DNA of 64,000 bases from Pseudonocardia oroxyli (GCF_900102195.1 NZ_FNBE01000012.1:153292-217291), one strand, 5' to 3'; positions 34,631 through 45,518 are shown, counted from the first letter of the stretch. The notes: generated from the sequence alone by a model not told the origin. Translations and numbers: made by a program.

Positions 34631-35251
34631 ATGGCCGCTCCGATCCCGCCCACCCGGCGCACCCAGGGCGAACGCCGCGCGAGCAGCCACCAGCTCATCC
34701 TCGACGCCGCCGTGGAGAGCCTGGTCGAGGACGGGTACGCCGGCGCCACCACGGTCACGATCCAGGCCCGGGCCGGGGTGTCCCGCGGGCGGCTGCTGCA
34801 CCACTTCCCCTCCCGTTCGGCCCTGCTGGTCGCCGCGGCCCAGCACCTCGCCGTCGAGCGGCTGGTGGACGTGGAGACCTGGCCGCACGCGGACACGACG
34901 GGGCCGGAACGCATCGACCGGGCCGTCGAGCAGCTGTGGTCGACCTTCTGCACCACCTACTTCTGGGCGGCCATGGAGCTGTGGATCGCGGCCCGCAACG
35001 ACGAGGCCCTGCGGGCGGAGCTGCTGCCCCAGGAGCGCGGGCTCGGCGCGGCCATCCAGCGGGTCGTGGTCACCCTGTTCGGCGCCGCGCACGCCGCCCA
35101 CCCCGCGTTCGACGACGTCCGGGAGCTGTTGTTCACCGGCATGCGCGGCGTCGCGCTCACCTACGCGCTCGACCCGCGGGACCCGCGGACCGACCCCCAT
35201 CTCGCGCTGTGGAAGCGCACGGCGCGCCGACTCCTGGCTACTCCTGAGTAA
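34631..35251 (+). CDS. TetR-family regulator
   Basis: This 206-residue regulator has helix-turn-helix VTIQARAGVSRGRLLHHFPS near residue 42 and a TetR C-terminal domain. It is followed after 10 bp by the enoyl-CoA hydratase-family gene, so they are cotranscribed. It is divergent from the AfsR-like gene across 61 bp. Confidence 0.9.
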   Translation: MAAPIPPTRRTQGERRASSHQLILDAAVESLVEDGYAGATTVTIQARAGVSRGRLLHHFPSRSALLVAAAQHLAVERLVDVETWPHADTTGPERIDRAVEQLWSTFCTTYFWAAMELWIAARNDEALRAELLPQERGLGAAIQRVVVTLFGAAHAAHPAFDDVRELLFTGMRGVALTYALDPRDPRTDPHLALWKRTARRLLATPE

Positions 35252-35261
35252 TCTCGCCGGC

Positions 35262-36068
35262 ATGGACTTCGAGACGCTCACCGTCGAGACGAAGGACGGG
35301 GTCGCCCGGCTGCGCCTGAACCGACCTCAGCAGGCGAACGCGCTCGACGCCACGGCGTGGCGCGAGCTCCGCGAGGCCGTGGACGCGCTGGACGCCGACC
35401 CGACCGTGCGGGTGGTCGTGCTCGGCGGGACCGGGGCGCACTTCTGCGCGGGGATCGACCTGTCGATGCTCGGCACCCTGCTGCAGGGCCGGGAGGACCG
35501 CGCGCGGGCGACCGAGGACCTGCGCCGCACCATCCTGGACCTGCAGGACGTGATCACGAGCGTCGAGCGGTGCCGCGTGCCGGTGATCGCCTCGGTGCAC
35601 GGCGCCTGCGTCGGGGCGGGGCTGGACCTCGCCGCGGCGTGCGACCTGCGCTACGCCACCGCGGACGCCCGGTTCACGATCAAGGAGATCGACATGGCCG
35701 TGGTCGCGGACGTCGGGGTGCTGCAGCGGTTGCCGCGGATCGTCGGCGAGGGCGTCACGCGGGAGCTGGCCTACACGGGCCGCACCGTGTCCGGCACCGA
35801 GGCGCACGCGTTGCGGCTGGTCAACGGCGTGTTCGACTCGACCGACGCGCTCGAGGCGGGCGTCACCGAGCTGGCCGCCGCGCTCGCCGCGAAGCCCCCG
35901 CTCACCCTGCGCGGCACCAAGTACGCGATCACCTACGCCCGCGACCACACGACGGCGGACAGCCTCGAGCAGGTCGCCACCTGGAACGCGGGCATGCTCG
36001 CCTCGCACGAGCTCACCGAGACGCTCACGGCACTGAAGGAACGCCGCCCCCCGGTCTACCGCGACTGA
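35262..36068 (+). CDS. Enoyl-CoA hydratase/isomerase family protein, dienoyl-CoA isomerase-like
   Basis: This 268-residue crotonase-fold protein has the oxyanion segment GGTGAHFCAGIDLSML (near residue 50) and HGACVGAGLDLAAACDLRYA. The acidic motif KEIDMAVVADVGVLQRLP matches delta3,5-delta2,4-dienoyl-CoA isomerases more than standard hydratases. It should act in beta-oxidation of unsaturated acyl-CoAs. The ATG at 35262 follows a GTAATCTCGCCGGC leader without a strong ribosome site. Confidence 0.87.
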   Translation: MDFETLTVETKDGVARLRLNRPQQANALDATAWRELREAVDALDADPTVRVVVLGGTGAHFCAGIDLSMLGTLLQGREDRARATEDLRRTILDLQDVITSVERCRVPVIASVHGACVGAGLDLAAACDLRYATADARFTIKEIDMAVVADVGVLQRLPRIVGEGVTRELAYTGRTVSGTEAHALRLVNGVFDSTDALEAGVTELAAALAAKPPLTLRGTKYAITYARDHTTADSLEQVATWNAGMLASHELTETLTALKERRPPVYRD

Positions 36069-36070
36069 CG

Positions 36071-36134
36071 CCGCATTGTGGAGCCACAACTGTCGGGTCA
36101 GGCCCTCCACACGACAGTGGTGGCTCCACACTGC
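36071..36134. repeat. Long-armed intergenic palindrome (24-bp arms, 16-nt spacer)
   Basis: Bases 36071-36094 and 36111-36134 are inverted copies matching at 22 of 24 positions, with the shared core GTGGAGCCAC. The element begins 2 bp after the isomerase stop and ends 10 bp before the LLM remnant, between convergent ends. Its layout matches the palindrome at 1399, but the sequence differs. Confidence 0.85.
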
Positions 36135-36144
36135 GGTCGGGGGT

Positions 36145-36429
36145 TCAGCGGGGGTCGCGCCAGGCGATCCACTCCTTGAGCAGCGACAGGTCGTAGTCCG
36201 GGCCGCCGTCTTCTTCGCCGATCGCGACGCGGCTGGTGGACTCGGCCCAGGCGCCGAGCATCGTCCAGCGCTCGAAGTGCTTGCCGTCCGGGTCGCCGTA
36301 GAGCGGGAAGAAGTGGTCCCAGTTGAAGACCACGTCCACGCCCGCGTCCTCGGCGGCCCGGAGGGCGTCGCGGATCTGGGAGTACTCGGCGTGCTGCGGC
36401 TGCAGTTGCAGCCCGATGCGGATGCTCAC
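36145..36429 (-). pseudogene. Internally deleted LLM-class F420-dependent oxidoreductase
   Basis: A 94-residue frame begins like a full LLM oxidoreductase: MSIRIGLQLQPQHAEYSQIR, then DAGVDVVFNWDHFFPLYGDP and GKHFERWTMLGAWAE (residues 1-62). The frame then runs directly into GPDYDLSLLKEWIAWRDPR, which resembles the C-terminal end of such proteins. About 200 residues of barrel are missing, with the frame intact. It lies 15 bp downstream of boxB and may be carried along in the operon. A short independent protein is the alternative. Confidence 0.7.
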
Positions 36430-36444
36430 GCCTCCAGCATCCTC

Positions 36445-37857
36445 CTACGCGAGGTGGACGTACTCGTACTCGAAGGGCTTGCCGTTGATCCCGTTGGTGG
36501 GCGGGGCGATCCAGCCGGCGATCTTGCCGGGCTCGTAGACCGGGCGCATCAGGCTCTGGACGTGGACCTTGTCCGCCTCCGACGGCAGCCAGGAGTCCTT
36601 GCGCGCCTCCCACGCGTCCGCACCCACGAGTTCCCCCGAGGGGGTGACGTGGTGCTCGGCGAACAACCCCACCTGCCGGTTGAACCCGACGTGCGGCAGG
36701 TAGAGCCGGTCGTCGAAGCCCTGCTTCTCCAGGATCCGGTTCCACCGCTTGAGCCCGGACTGGCAGTCCTTCACGTACTCGTTGCGCAGATCCAGGTTCA
36801 GTGCCAGCAACGCGGACACCTCGTCGGTGACCACCCGGCCGTCCTTGACCGTGTCGATGGTGAACGCGTCCTCGGTGAGGCGATGGTCGTCCTTGCGCCG
36901 TTCCTCCTGCCAGCGGCCCTTGAGCCCCGCGGTGAAGTAGTTGGCCGCGTTCGTGGACTGCTCGGAGCCGAACAGGTCCAGGGACACCGTGTAGTGGAAG
37001 TTCACGTACTTCTGGATCACGTCCAGCGGCACCCCGCCGTGCGGGGCGATGTCCGCGGTGTCGTGTTCGCGCATCAGCTCACAGGTCCGCGTGACCACCC
37101 GGTCGATGCCGGTGGTGCCCACGAACATGTGGTGCGCCTCCTCCTTCAACATGAACTCGCAGGTGCGGCTCAGCGGGTCGAAAGCGGACTCCTTCAGCGT
37201 GCCGAGCTGGTACTTGCCGTCCCGGTCGGTGAAGTAGGTGAACATGAAGAACGACAGCCAGTCCGGGGTCTCCTCGTTGAACGCCCCGAGGATCCGAGGG
37301 CTGTCCAGATCACCGGAGTTGCGGTGCAGCAGCGCCTCGGCCTCCTCGCGGCCGTTGCGGCCGAAGTAGGCGTGCAGCAGGTACACCATCGCCCACAGGT
37401 GCCGGCCCTCCTCCACGTTGACCTGGAAGAGGTTGCGCAGGTCGTAGAGCGAGGGCGCGGTCTCCCCCAGCCGCCGCTGCTGCTCCACCGACGCCGGCTC
37501 GGTGTCGCCCTGGATCACGATCAGCCGCTGCAGGTCCGCCCGGTACTCCCCGGGCACCTGCTGCCAGACCGGCTCGCCCTTCTGCTCGCCGAACGCGATC
37601 CGCCGGTCGTCTCCCCGCTCGGCCAGGAACACGCCCCAGCGGTACTCCTCCATCGCGACGTGCCCGAACTGCGCCCAGCCCTCCTTGCCCACGTCCACGG
37701 CCGTGCGCAGGTACACGTCCTGCGTCGGGACGGCTGGGCCCATGGTCTTCCACCAGCTCAGGAAGTTGGGCTGCCAGGACTCCAGCGCGCGCTGCAGCCT
37801 GCGGTCGCTCGCCAGGTCGACGTTGTTGGGGATCTTCTCGCTGTAGTCGATCGACAT
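36445..37857 (-). CDS. boxB: Benzoyl-CoA 2,3-epoxidase, oxygenase subunit BoxB
   Basis: This 470-residue di-iron enzyme of the aerobic benzoyl-CoA (box) pathway turns benzoyl-CoA plus O2 into 2,3-epoxybenzoyl-CoA. Metal-binding helices are visible as EEYRWG, EEGRHLWAMVYLLHAYFG and LKEEAHHMFVG. It starts at the ATG at 37857 (MSIDYSEKIPNN), one base after the boxC stop (TGACATG). The reductase gene boxA and a benzoate-CoA ligase gene are not in the window. Confidence 0.93.
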   Translation of the reverse strand: MSIDYSEKIPNNVDLASDRRLQRALESWQPNFLSWWKTMGPAVPTQDVYLRTAVDVGKEGWAQFGHVAMEEYRWGVFLAERGDDRRIAFGEQKGEPVWQQVPGEYRADLQRLIVIQGDTEPASVEQQRRLGETAPSLYDLRNLFQVNVEEGRHLWAMVYLLHAYFGRNGREEAEALLHRNSGDLDSPRILGAFNEETPDWLSFFMFTYFTDRDGKYQLGTLKESAFDPLSRTCEFMLKEEAHHMFVGTTGIDRVVTRTCELMREHDTADIAPHGGVPLDVIQKYVNFHYTVSLDLFGSEQSTNAANYFTAGLKGRWQEERRKDDHRLTEDAFTIDTVKDGRVVTDEVSALLALNLDLRNEYVKDCQSGLKRWNRILEKQGFDDRLYLPHVGFNRQVGLFAEHHVTPSGELVGADAWEARKDSWLPSEADKVHVQSLMRPVYEPGKIAGWIAPPTNGINGKPFEYEYVHLA

Positions 37858-37858
37858 G

Positions 37859-39502
37859 TCAGACCCTCTTCCGGTCGAACTCGGCCTTGCGTCCCGTGCC
37901 GTACCTGCGCAGCGCGCCCGCCTCACCGGAGGCGTTGGGCCGCACGAAGATCCAGTTCTGCCAGGCGGTGAGCCGGGAGAAGATCCGCGACTCCATCGTC
38001 TCCGGCCCGACGAACCGGTGGTTGGCCTCCATCCCGGTCAACGCGTCCGGGGAGAGCGAGGCCCGCTCCTCCAGCATGATCCGGATCTCGTCCTCCCAGT
38101 CGATGTCGTCCGGGGCGTCGGTCACCAGCCCCATCTCCAGGGCCTCCGACGCCGTGATCCGCCGGTCGGTCTCCTGGCGCAGCTTGGCGACGTGGTCGTC
38201 GTCGCCGTAGAACCGGCTCCCCAGCCGGGACAGCCCGTTCGCCATCGGGAACGTGCCGAAATTACTGGCGGACAACATGATCTGGGCCTCGTCGCCCTGC
38301 TCGTCACCCTCGATGGTGCCGTCGAGCATGTACTGGCGGTCGCACGCCAGCGCCAGCTCCAGCAGGGCACCCGCGAAGCACGACCCGGGCTCGATGAGCG
38401 CGATCAGGCTGCGCGAGGTGACGTCGAGCCGCTTGAGGACCCGCTTGAAGTAGTGCCGGATCTCGTTGACCAGCCAGTCGTCCCTGCTGTGCTGCTCGAT
38501 GACGCGCTCGAACGCCAGGGCGTCCTCCACGTCGCCCTTCGTCCGGATGATCCACGTGCCCAGCTCGAGCTCGTTGGCGCGCAGCCGCAGGATCAGGTCG
38601 TCGAGCTCGCGGGTCATGGCCAGCGGCCAGAACTCGTCACCCAGCTCGTGCACCCGCTCCAGGGACTCCGGGACCCGGCCCTCCGGACCCAGGACGGTGA
38701 TCTCGACCAGGCCGTTCTGCCGGTCGAGCTCGGCCTTGACGTGCCGGTAGTGGTAGCCCTCGGGGGCCAGCGGCCGCAGGGGGATCCCCCGCTCCCCGGA
38801 CCGGGTCGACCCGGCGGCCGCCTGCGCGGCCCGCTCGGCCACGGTCTCCGACCACACCCGCTTCGGGACGACCTCGTCGACGAGCTTCCACTCGACGGCC
38901 TGCCTGCCGCGGATCCCCTCCGACCGGGTGGCGAACAAGTCCGCCCGGTCCTTGCGCACCCGCCGCTTGTCGATCACCCGGGTCAACCCACCGGTCCCGG
39001 GCAGCACGCCCAGCAGCGGCACCTCGGGCAGCGAGACGGCCGAGGAGTTGTCGTCGATCAGCAGGATCTGCTCGCACGCCAGCGCCAGCTCGTACCCGCC
39101 GCCCGCCGCGGTGCCGTTCACCGCCGCGATCCACGTCTGGCCGGAGTTCTCGGTCGCGTCCTCGATGCCGTTGCGGGTCTCGTTGGTGAACTTGCAGAAG
39201 TTCACCTTCCACGGGTGCGAGCTCTGGGCCAGCATCCGGATGTTCGCGCCCGCGCAGAAGTTCTTGTCCTTGCCGCTGGTCACGACCACGGCCCGGACGC
39301 CGGGATGCTCGAACCGCAGCCGCTGGGACGCGTCGTACAGCTCGATGTCCACACCCAGGTCGTAGCTGTTCATCTTCAGCTCGTAGCCGGGGACGATCCC
39401 GCCCGCCTCGTCGATGTCCAGGGTCAGGGTGGCGACGGGCCCGTCGACGTCGAGTCGCCAGTGCCGGTACGCCTCCGGCGAGGTGCCGAACGAGACCTCC
39501 AT
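37859..39502 (-). CDS. boxC: 2,3-epoxybenzoyl-CoA dihydrolase BoxC
   Basis: This 547-residue crotonase-superfamily enzyme opens and cleaves the ring of 2,3-epoxybenzoyl-CoA to a dehydroadipyl-CoA semialdehyde plus formate. The first crotonase half has SGKDKNFCAGANIRML and NGTAAGGGYELALACE. The second half has ALIEPGSCFAGALLELALACDR and LSASNFGTFPMANG. The full length matches the family. It is the first gene of the boxC-boxB transcript. Confidence 0.93.
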   Translation of the reverse strand: MEVSFGTSPEAYRHWRLDVDGPVATLTLDIDEAGGIVPGYELKMNSYDLGVDIELYDASQRLRFEHPGVRAVVVTSGKDKNFCAGANIRMLAQSSHPWKVNFCKFTNETRNGIEDATENSGQTWIAAVNGTAAGGGYELALACEQILLIDDNSSAVSLPEVPLLGVLPGTGGLTRVIDKRRVRKDRADLFATRSEGIRGRQAVEWKLVDEVVPKRVWSETVAERAAQAAAGSTRSGERGIPLRPLAPEGYHYRHVKAELDRQNGLVEITVLGPEGRVPESLERVHELGDEFWPLAMTRELDDLILRLRANELELGTWIIRTKGDVEDALAFERVIEQHSRDDWLVNEIRHYFKRVLKRLDVTSRSLIALIEPGSCFAGALLELALACDRQYMLDGTIEGDEQGDEAQIMLSASNFGTFPMANGLSRLGSRFYGDDDHVAKLRQETDRRITASEALEMGLVTDAPDDIDWEDEIRIMLEERASLSPDALTGMEANHRFVGPETMESRIFSRLTAWQNWIFVRPNASGEAGALRRYGTGRKAEFDRKRV

Positions 39503-39545
39503 CGGTCGCTCCTGTCGTCGCTGTCAAGAGAAGTGGCGGGAGTAG

Positions 39546-41471
<1,926 letters not shown>

Positions 41472-41505
41472 TCGCCGGCCCGCTCGCCGTGGTCGAATAG
41501 CGACC

Positions 41506-41967
41506 GTGGCCGAACCGGAACAGCTTCCTGCACCCGAGGCCCTCCTCACCGCACCCGGGTACGTCGCGCGGCGGCTGCACCACGCGTACACCGCCGCGTG
41601 GCAGCGCTACGTCGACCCCGTCCTGACCGGCCCACAGTTCGCCGTGCTGACCGCCGTGGACGCCTACCCCGGGGTCGAGCAGGGCTCCCTCGCGCGCGCC
41701 GTCGCCCTGGACCGGTCGACGATGGCGAGCATCGTCAAGCGCCTCGAGGACCGCGGGCTGATCCGCCGCGTCACGCCGCCCGAGGACGGCCGCAAGCGCC
41801 TCCTGCACCTCACCGACGAGGGCGCGGAGGTCCTGCGGGCCGCCTACGAGAAGACCCGCGAGCTGGACCGACTCCTCATGCGCGACATGGCCGAGACCGA
41901 CGAGACGACCCTGCTGACCAGGCTGAACGGCATCGCGGAGCACTGGGAGTCACTCGTCGAGGATTGA
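41506..41967 (+). CDS. MarR-family regulator (candidate nicotinate-pathway regulator)
   Basis: This 153-residue MarR protein has a winged helix including LARAVALDRSTMASIVKRLEDRG and the wing VTPPEDGRKRLLHLT. It is GTG-started. Its position directly before the nicotinate genes, and an inverted repeat at 42007-42036 in front of the next gene, suggest that it plays the role of NicR, which in Pseudomonas is also MarR-type and senses a pathway intermediate. Confidence 0.82.
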   Translation: MAEPEQLPAPEALLTAPGYVARRLHHAYTAAWQRYVDPVLTGPQFAVLTAVDAYPGVEQGSLARAVALDRSTMASIVKRLEDRGLIRRVTPPEDGRKRLLHLTDEGAEVLRAAYEKTRELDRLLMRDMAETDETTLLTRLNGIAEHWESLVED

Positions 41968-42006
41968 GGTTTCCGGAGCGTTAAAGCTGCGTGCACCCCT
42001 TGCGCT

Positions 42007-42036
42007 CGGAGATAGTCAGTGTTCGGATTATCTCCG
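42007..42036. promoter_or_regulatory. Candidate MarR operator before the nicotinate operon
   Basis: CGGAGATA and TATCTCCG form a perfect 8-bp inverted repeat with a 14-nt spacer, located 27 bp before the monooxygenase start in the only sizeable gap (95 bp) of the cluster. It is a likely promoter/operator for the operon. Confidence 0.55.
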
Positions 42037-42062
42037 TCGTCATCCGGACGCGGGAGGTTCAC

Positions 42063-43325
42063 GTGGCAAGCCAGTCGTTCACCGTCACCATCGCGGGCGG
42101 TGGGCTCGGAGGTCTCACCACCGCGCTCGCCCTGCGGCGGAAGGGTCTGCGGACCGTCGTGCTCGAGCAGGCGCCGCAGCTCGGCGAGGTCGGGGCGGGC
42201 ATCCAGACCGCGCCGAACGCCAGCCGCATCCTGTTCGGCCTCGGCCTGCGCAGGCAGATGGCCGCGATCCACACCGAGCCCACGGACCAGGTCCGGCGCC
42301 GGTGGGCGGACGGCTCGATCATCGCCTCGCTCCCCCTCGCGGACCGGGTGAAGCGCGAGTACGGGGCCCCGTACTGGCACTACCACCGCGCCGACCTGCA
42401 CCGCATCCTGCTCGCGGCGTGCACCGACCCCGACGGTCCCGGCCCGGTCACCGAGGTGCACACGGACTCCGGGGTGGTCGACGTGGACCGGTCCGAGCCC
42501 GACCGCCCGGTCGCGGTCACGGCGGACGGGCGCCGGTTCGCGGGCGACGTCCTGATCGGGGCGGACGGCATCCGGTCGCGGGTCCGCGACGCGTGCGACT
42601 TCGACGACACGCTCGTCTTCTCCGGCGAGATGTGCTTCCGCGCGCTGATCCCCGGGGACAAGATCCGGGCCGATCCCACCACGCGTTTCCTGGCCGACCG
42701 GTTCCACTCGACGATCTGGTACGGCCCGGACCGCCACCTCGTGCACTACTTCGTCCGCGGCGGGGAGTACCTCAACGTCGTCGCCGTGGTGCCGAACACG
42801 CTCGACACCACGGACGCCTGGACCCTGCCCGCCACCGCCGCCGAGCTGGTCGACGCCTTCCCCGGCTGGGACGACCGCGTCGCCGCCGTGCTGGCCAAGG
42901 CGGACGACGCGTCGAAGTGGGCGCTGTTCCGCCGCCGTCGGGACCCGGTGTGGGTGGACGGGCGGGTCGCCCTGCTCGGAGACGCCTGCCACGCCATGCT
43001 CCCCTACCAGGCCCAGGGCGCGTCCCAGGCCATGGAGGACGCGGCGGTCCTGGCCGAGGAGCTGGGCGCCGCGACCCGGGACGGGATCGACGGCGCGCTG
43101 GTCCGGTACGTCTCCCGCCGGGCGACGCACGCCGGGATGGTCCAGGATGCGTCGCTCGAGAACATGCGCTTCTACCACCTGCCCGACGGCCCCGAGCAGC
43201 GGGAACGGGACGAGCTCCTCCGGGACTTCCGGGGCGAGTCCGACCTGTCCTACGACTGGCTGTGGGGCGGCTCGCCGCTCCACGACCCCGACACCGAGTC
43301 CCTCACCTACCCCTTCGCTCGTTAA
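42063..43325 (+). CDS. nicC: FAD-dependent aromatic monooxygenase, 6-hydroxynicotinate 3-monooxygenase candidate
   Basis: This 420-residue class A flavoprotein hydroxylase has GGGLGGLTTALAL (FAD ADP-binding, near residue 11), a DG motif (GADGIRSRVRD) and GDACHAMLPYQAQGA (FAD ribityl, near residue 305). A GGGAGG ribosome site supports GTG 42063. By itself the sequence could be a salicylate, 3-hydroxybenzoate or 6-hydroxynicotinate hydroxylase. The flanking hydroxylase, deformylase and amidohydrolase genes make decarboxylative conversion of 6-hydroxynicotinate to 2,5-dihydroxypyridine the best reading. Confidence 0.78.
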   Translation: MASQSFTVTIAGGGLGGLTTALALRRKGLRTVVLEQAPQLGEVGAGIQTAPNASRILFGLGLRRQMAAIHTEPTDQVRRRWADGSIIASLPLADRVKREYGAPYWHYHRADLHRILLAACTDPDGPGPVTEVHTDSGVVDVDRSEPDRPVAVTADGRRFAGDVLIGADGIRSRVRDACDFDDTLVFSGEMCFRALIPGDKIRADPTTRFLADRFHSTIWYGPDRHLVHYFVRGGEYLNVVAVVPNTLDTTDAWTLPATAAELVDAFPGWDDRVAAVLAKADDASKWALFRRRRDPVWVDGRVALLGDACHAMLPYQAQGASQAMEDAAVLAEELGAATRDGIDGALVRYVSRRATHAGMVQDASLENMRFYHLPDGPEQRERDELLRDFRGESDLSYDWLWGGSPLHDPDTESLTYPFAR

Positions 43326-43335
43326 GGAGCACCCC

Positions 43336-44727
43336 ATGCGTACTGGCGACCAGGTCGTCCAGGACCTCCCGTGGAAGTGGGGGGTCCAGGGCAGGATCTT
43401 CGTCATCGGCGGCCTCGGCTACATGTTCGACGCCTGGGACGTCTCCCTCAACGGGTTCCTCACCCCGCTGCTGGGCACCGAGTTCGGCCTCTCCACCGGC
43501 CAGCGCGGCCTCGTCGCGACGGCAAACCTCATCGGCATGGCCGTCGGCGCCATCGCCTGGGGCACCATCGCGGACCGGATGGGCCGCAAGAAGGCCTTCT
43601 CGATCACGCTGATGATCTTCGCGTTGTTCTCCGTGCTCGGTGCGCTGTCGCCGAGCTGGGAGGTCTTCCTCGTGCTGCGGTTCCTCGCGGGCGTCGGCCT
43701 CGGGGGGTGCATCCCGGTGGACTACGCGATCGTGTCCGAGTTCTCGCCACGCAAGCAGCGCGGCCGGGTGCTGGCCGCGATGGACGGCTGGTGGCCGATC
43801 GGCACCACGCTGGCCGGCGTCAGCGCCACGTTCCTGGTCCCCGTCACCGGCAACTGGCGCTGGATGCTGGCGCTGATGGTGCTGCCCGCGATCCTGCTGT
43901 TCTGGATCCGTCGTGGCGTGCCGGAGTCCCCGCTCTACCTGGCCCGCACCGGCCGCGAGGCCGAGGCCCGGGCCGTCATCGACGACATGGTGATGCGGAC
44001 CGGGGCCACCCCGGAGCCCTACGAGATCCCCGCGCCGGTCGCCGTCGAGAAGCAGCGGTCGCGGGGGATCGCCGCCGCGTTCGAGCAGCTCAAGCTGGTG
44101 TGGGCGTTCAACCCGCGGATCACCGGGGTGGCCTGGGCGTTGTTCGTCTCGGTCATGGTCGTCTACTACGCGGCCCTGTCCTGGATGCCGTCGATCCTGC
44201 GCGCCCAGGGCATGGGCGACGTGGCGGCGTTCGGCTCCACGACCGTCATGAACGCCGTGGGCATCCTCGGCGTGCTCACCTCGGTGCTGCTGGTCGAGGT
44301 CGTCGGGCGCAAGTGGGTGATCGGGGTGGCCGCGCCGCTGGCCGCCGTCTCGCTCGTCGTGTTCTCGCTGGTCCTGGGCTCGTCGACGGCGGCGATCGTG
44401 ATGATCGCGGTGTTCGGCTTCTTCGCCCTCGTCGTCATCCCGGTCATGTACGCCTACGTCTCCGAGCTGTACCCGACCGAGCTGCGGGCCTCCGGCTTCG
44501 GCTGGGCCTCGTCGATGAGCCGCGCGGTGACCGGCTTCGTGCCGCTGGTGTTCGGCACGCTGCTCTGGCCGGTGCTCGGCCTGCCGCTGACGTTCGCGCT
44601 GATGGCGGTCGTCGTGTTCGCCGCCGTCGCCTACATGGCCTTCGGCGCGCCGGAGACGAAGGGCCGGGAGCTCGACCGGATCGCCGGTGCGGAGGTCCCC
44701 GCCGCCGCCGACAAGCAGGTCGTGTGA
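43336..44727 (+). CDS. MFS transporter, NiaP-like nicotinate importer candidate
   Basis: This 463-residue 12-segment transporter of the sugar-porter/aromatic-acid symporter type has YMFDAWDVSLNGFLTPLL in helix 1, the loop motif WGTIADRMGRKKAF and a C-terminal ELYPTELRASGFGWASS. NiaP, the bacterial niacin importer, belongs to this branch. AAGGAG lies 6 bp before the ATG. The stop overlaps the next GTG, placing it firmly in the nicotinate operon. Confidence 0.82.
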   Translation: MRTGDQVVQDLPWKWGVQGRIFVIGGLGYMFDAWDVSLNGFLTPLLGTEFGLSTGQRGLVATANLIGMAVGAIAWGTIADRMGRKKAFSITLMIFALFSVLGALSPSWEVFLVLRFLAGVGLGGCIPVDYAIVSEFSPRKQRGRVLAAMDGWWPIGTTLAGVSATFLVPVTGNWRWMLALMVLPAILLFWIRRGVPESPLYLARTGREAEARAVIDDMVMRTGATPEPYEIPAPVAVEKQRSRGIAAAFEQLKLVWAFNPRITGVAWALFVSVMVVYYAALSWMPSILRAQGMGDVAAFGSTTVMNAVGILGVLTSVLLVEVVGRKWVIGVAAPLAAVSLVVFSLVLGSSTAAIVMIAVFGFFALVVIPVMYAYVSELYPTELRASGFGWASSMSRAVTGFVPLVFGTLLWPVLGLPLTFALMAVVVFAAVAYMAFGAPETKGRELDRIAGAEVPAAADKQVV

Positions 44728-45518
44728 AGCCCGCCGCCTTCGAGTACCACCGCGCCCGCACGCCCGCGGGCGCGGTGGGGCTCCTCACCGAGCTCGGGGA
44801 CGACGCCAAGATCATCGCAGGCGGCCAGAGCCTCGTCGCCATGATGAACTTCCGGCTCGCCCGGCCGGAGCACCTCGTCGACATCACCCACGTGGACTCG
44901 CTGCGCGGGATCGCGGTGTCGGAGGGCGAGATCCGCATCGGCGCCCTCACCACCCACCGCGAGGTCGAGAAGGCCGGGCTCGGGGTGCTCTCCGCGGCCA
45001 TGCGTTGGGTGGGACACCTGCCCATCCGCACCCGCGGCACGGTCGGCGGGAGCATCGCGCACGCCGACGCCACCGCCGAGTGGTGCCTGCTCGCCGTCCT
45101 CTTCGACGCCCGGATCGTCGTGGAGGGCCCGTCGGGGGTTCGCGAGATCCGGGCGTCGGAGTTCTTCCTGGGTCCGTTCACCACGGCCCTGGGACCCGAC
45201 GAGCTGATCACCGCCCTGGTCTTCCCCTCTCCGCCGCCCCGGGCCGCGCTCACCGAGTACGCGGACCGCCGCGGCGACTTCGCGCTGGTCGCGGCCGCCG
45301 TCGACCTCGACGCGGACCGGGTCGTCCTCGGCGGCGTCGGCGCCGTCCCGACGCTCGTGAGTGGTAAGTGGTGCTCTGGCACCACTTACCGCGCACGGGC
45401 GGCGGCAGCCGCGGGGTCGCTGGAGCTGCGGGACGAGCCGGGGATCAGCGCGCACTACCGGCGCGGGCTGGTCCGGACGTTGGTCGAGCGCGCGTACGAG
45501 GAGGCCGCGAATGGCTGA
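44724..45518 (+). CDS. Molybdenum hydroxylase FAD subunit (CoxM/XdhB type)
   Basis: This 264-residue FAD-binding subunit has AGGQSLVAMMNFRLA (near residue 32), the second FAD site TRGTVGGSIAHADATAEW and a CO-dehydrogenase flavoprotein C-terminal domain. A type A palindrome (45357-45396) lies inside the gene. It is read through in frame as LVSGKWCSGTTYRA, between GGVGAVPT and RAAAAAGSLEL, where relatives have no such insert. The insert falls in the C-terminal domain, away from the FAD site. With the next two genes it forms the presumed nicotinate 6-hydroxylase. Confidence 0.85.
   Translation: MKPAAFEYHRARTPAGAVGLLTELGDDAKIIAGGQSLVAMMNFRLARPEHLVDITHVDSLRGIAVSEGEIRIGALTTHREVEKAGLGVLSAAMRWVGHLPIRTRGTVGGSIAHADATAEWCLLAVLFDARIVVEGPSGVREIRASEFFLGPFTTALGPDELITALVFPSPPPRAALTEYADRRGDFALVAAAVDLDADRVVLGGVGAVPTLVSGKWCSGTTYRARAAAAAGSLELRDEPGISAHYRRGLVRTLVERAYEEAANG
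45357..45396. repeat. GTGAGTGG-family palindrome (type A) inside the FAD-subunit gene
   Basis: The left arm GTGAGTGGTAAGTGGTGC (45357-45374), a TCTG loop and a right arm with one change (45379-45396) form the element. It lies wholly within the coding sequence. Of the three type A copies, this one is read in the frame that avoids its TAA, so the protein carries about 14 extra residues. Confidence 0.92.

Noticed and set aside
30821..35281. A 1486-codon minus-strand frame and a 1323-codon plus-strand frame around the AfsR-like regulator
   Set aside because: Both are low-complexity, arginine/glycine/alanine-rich translations in other frames of the regulator and its neighbours.
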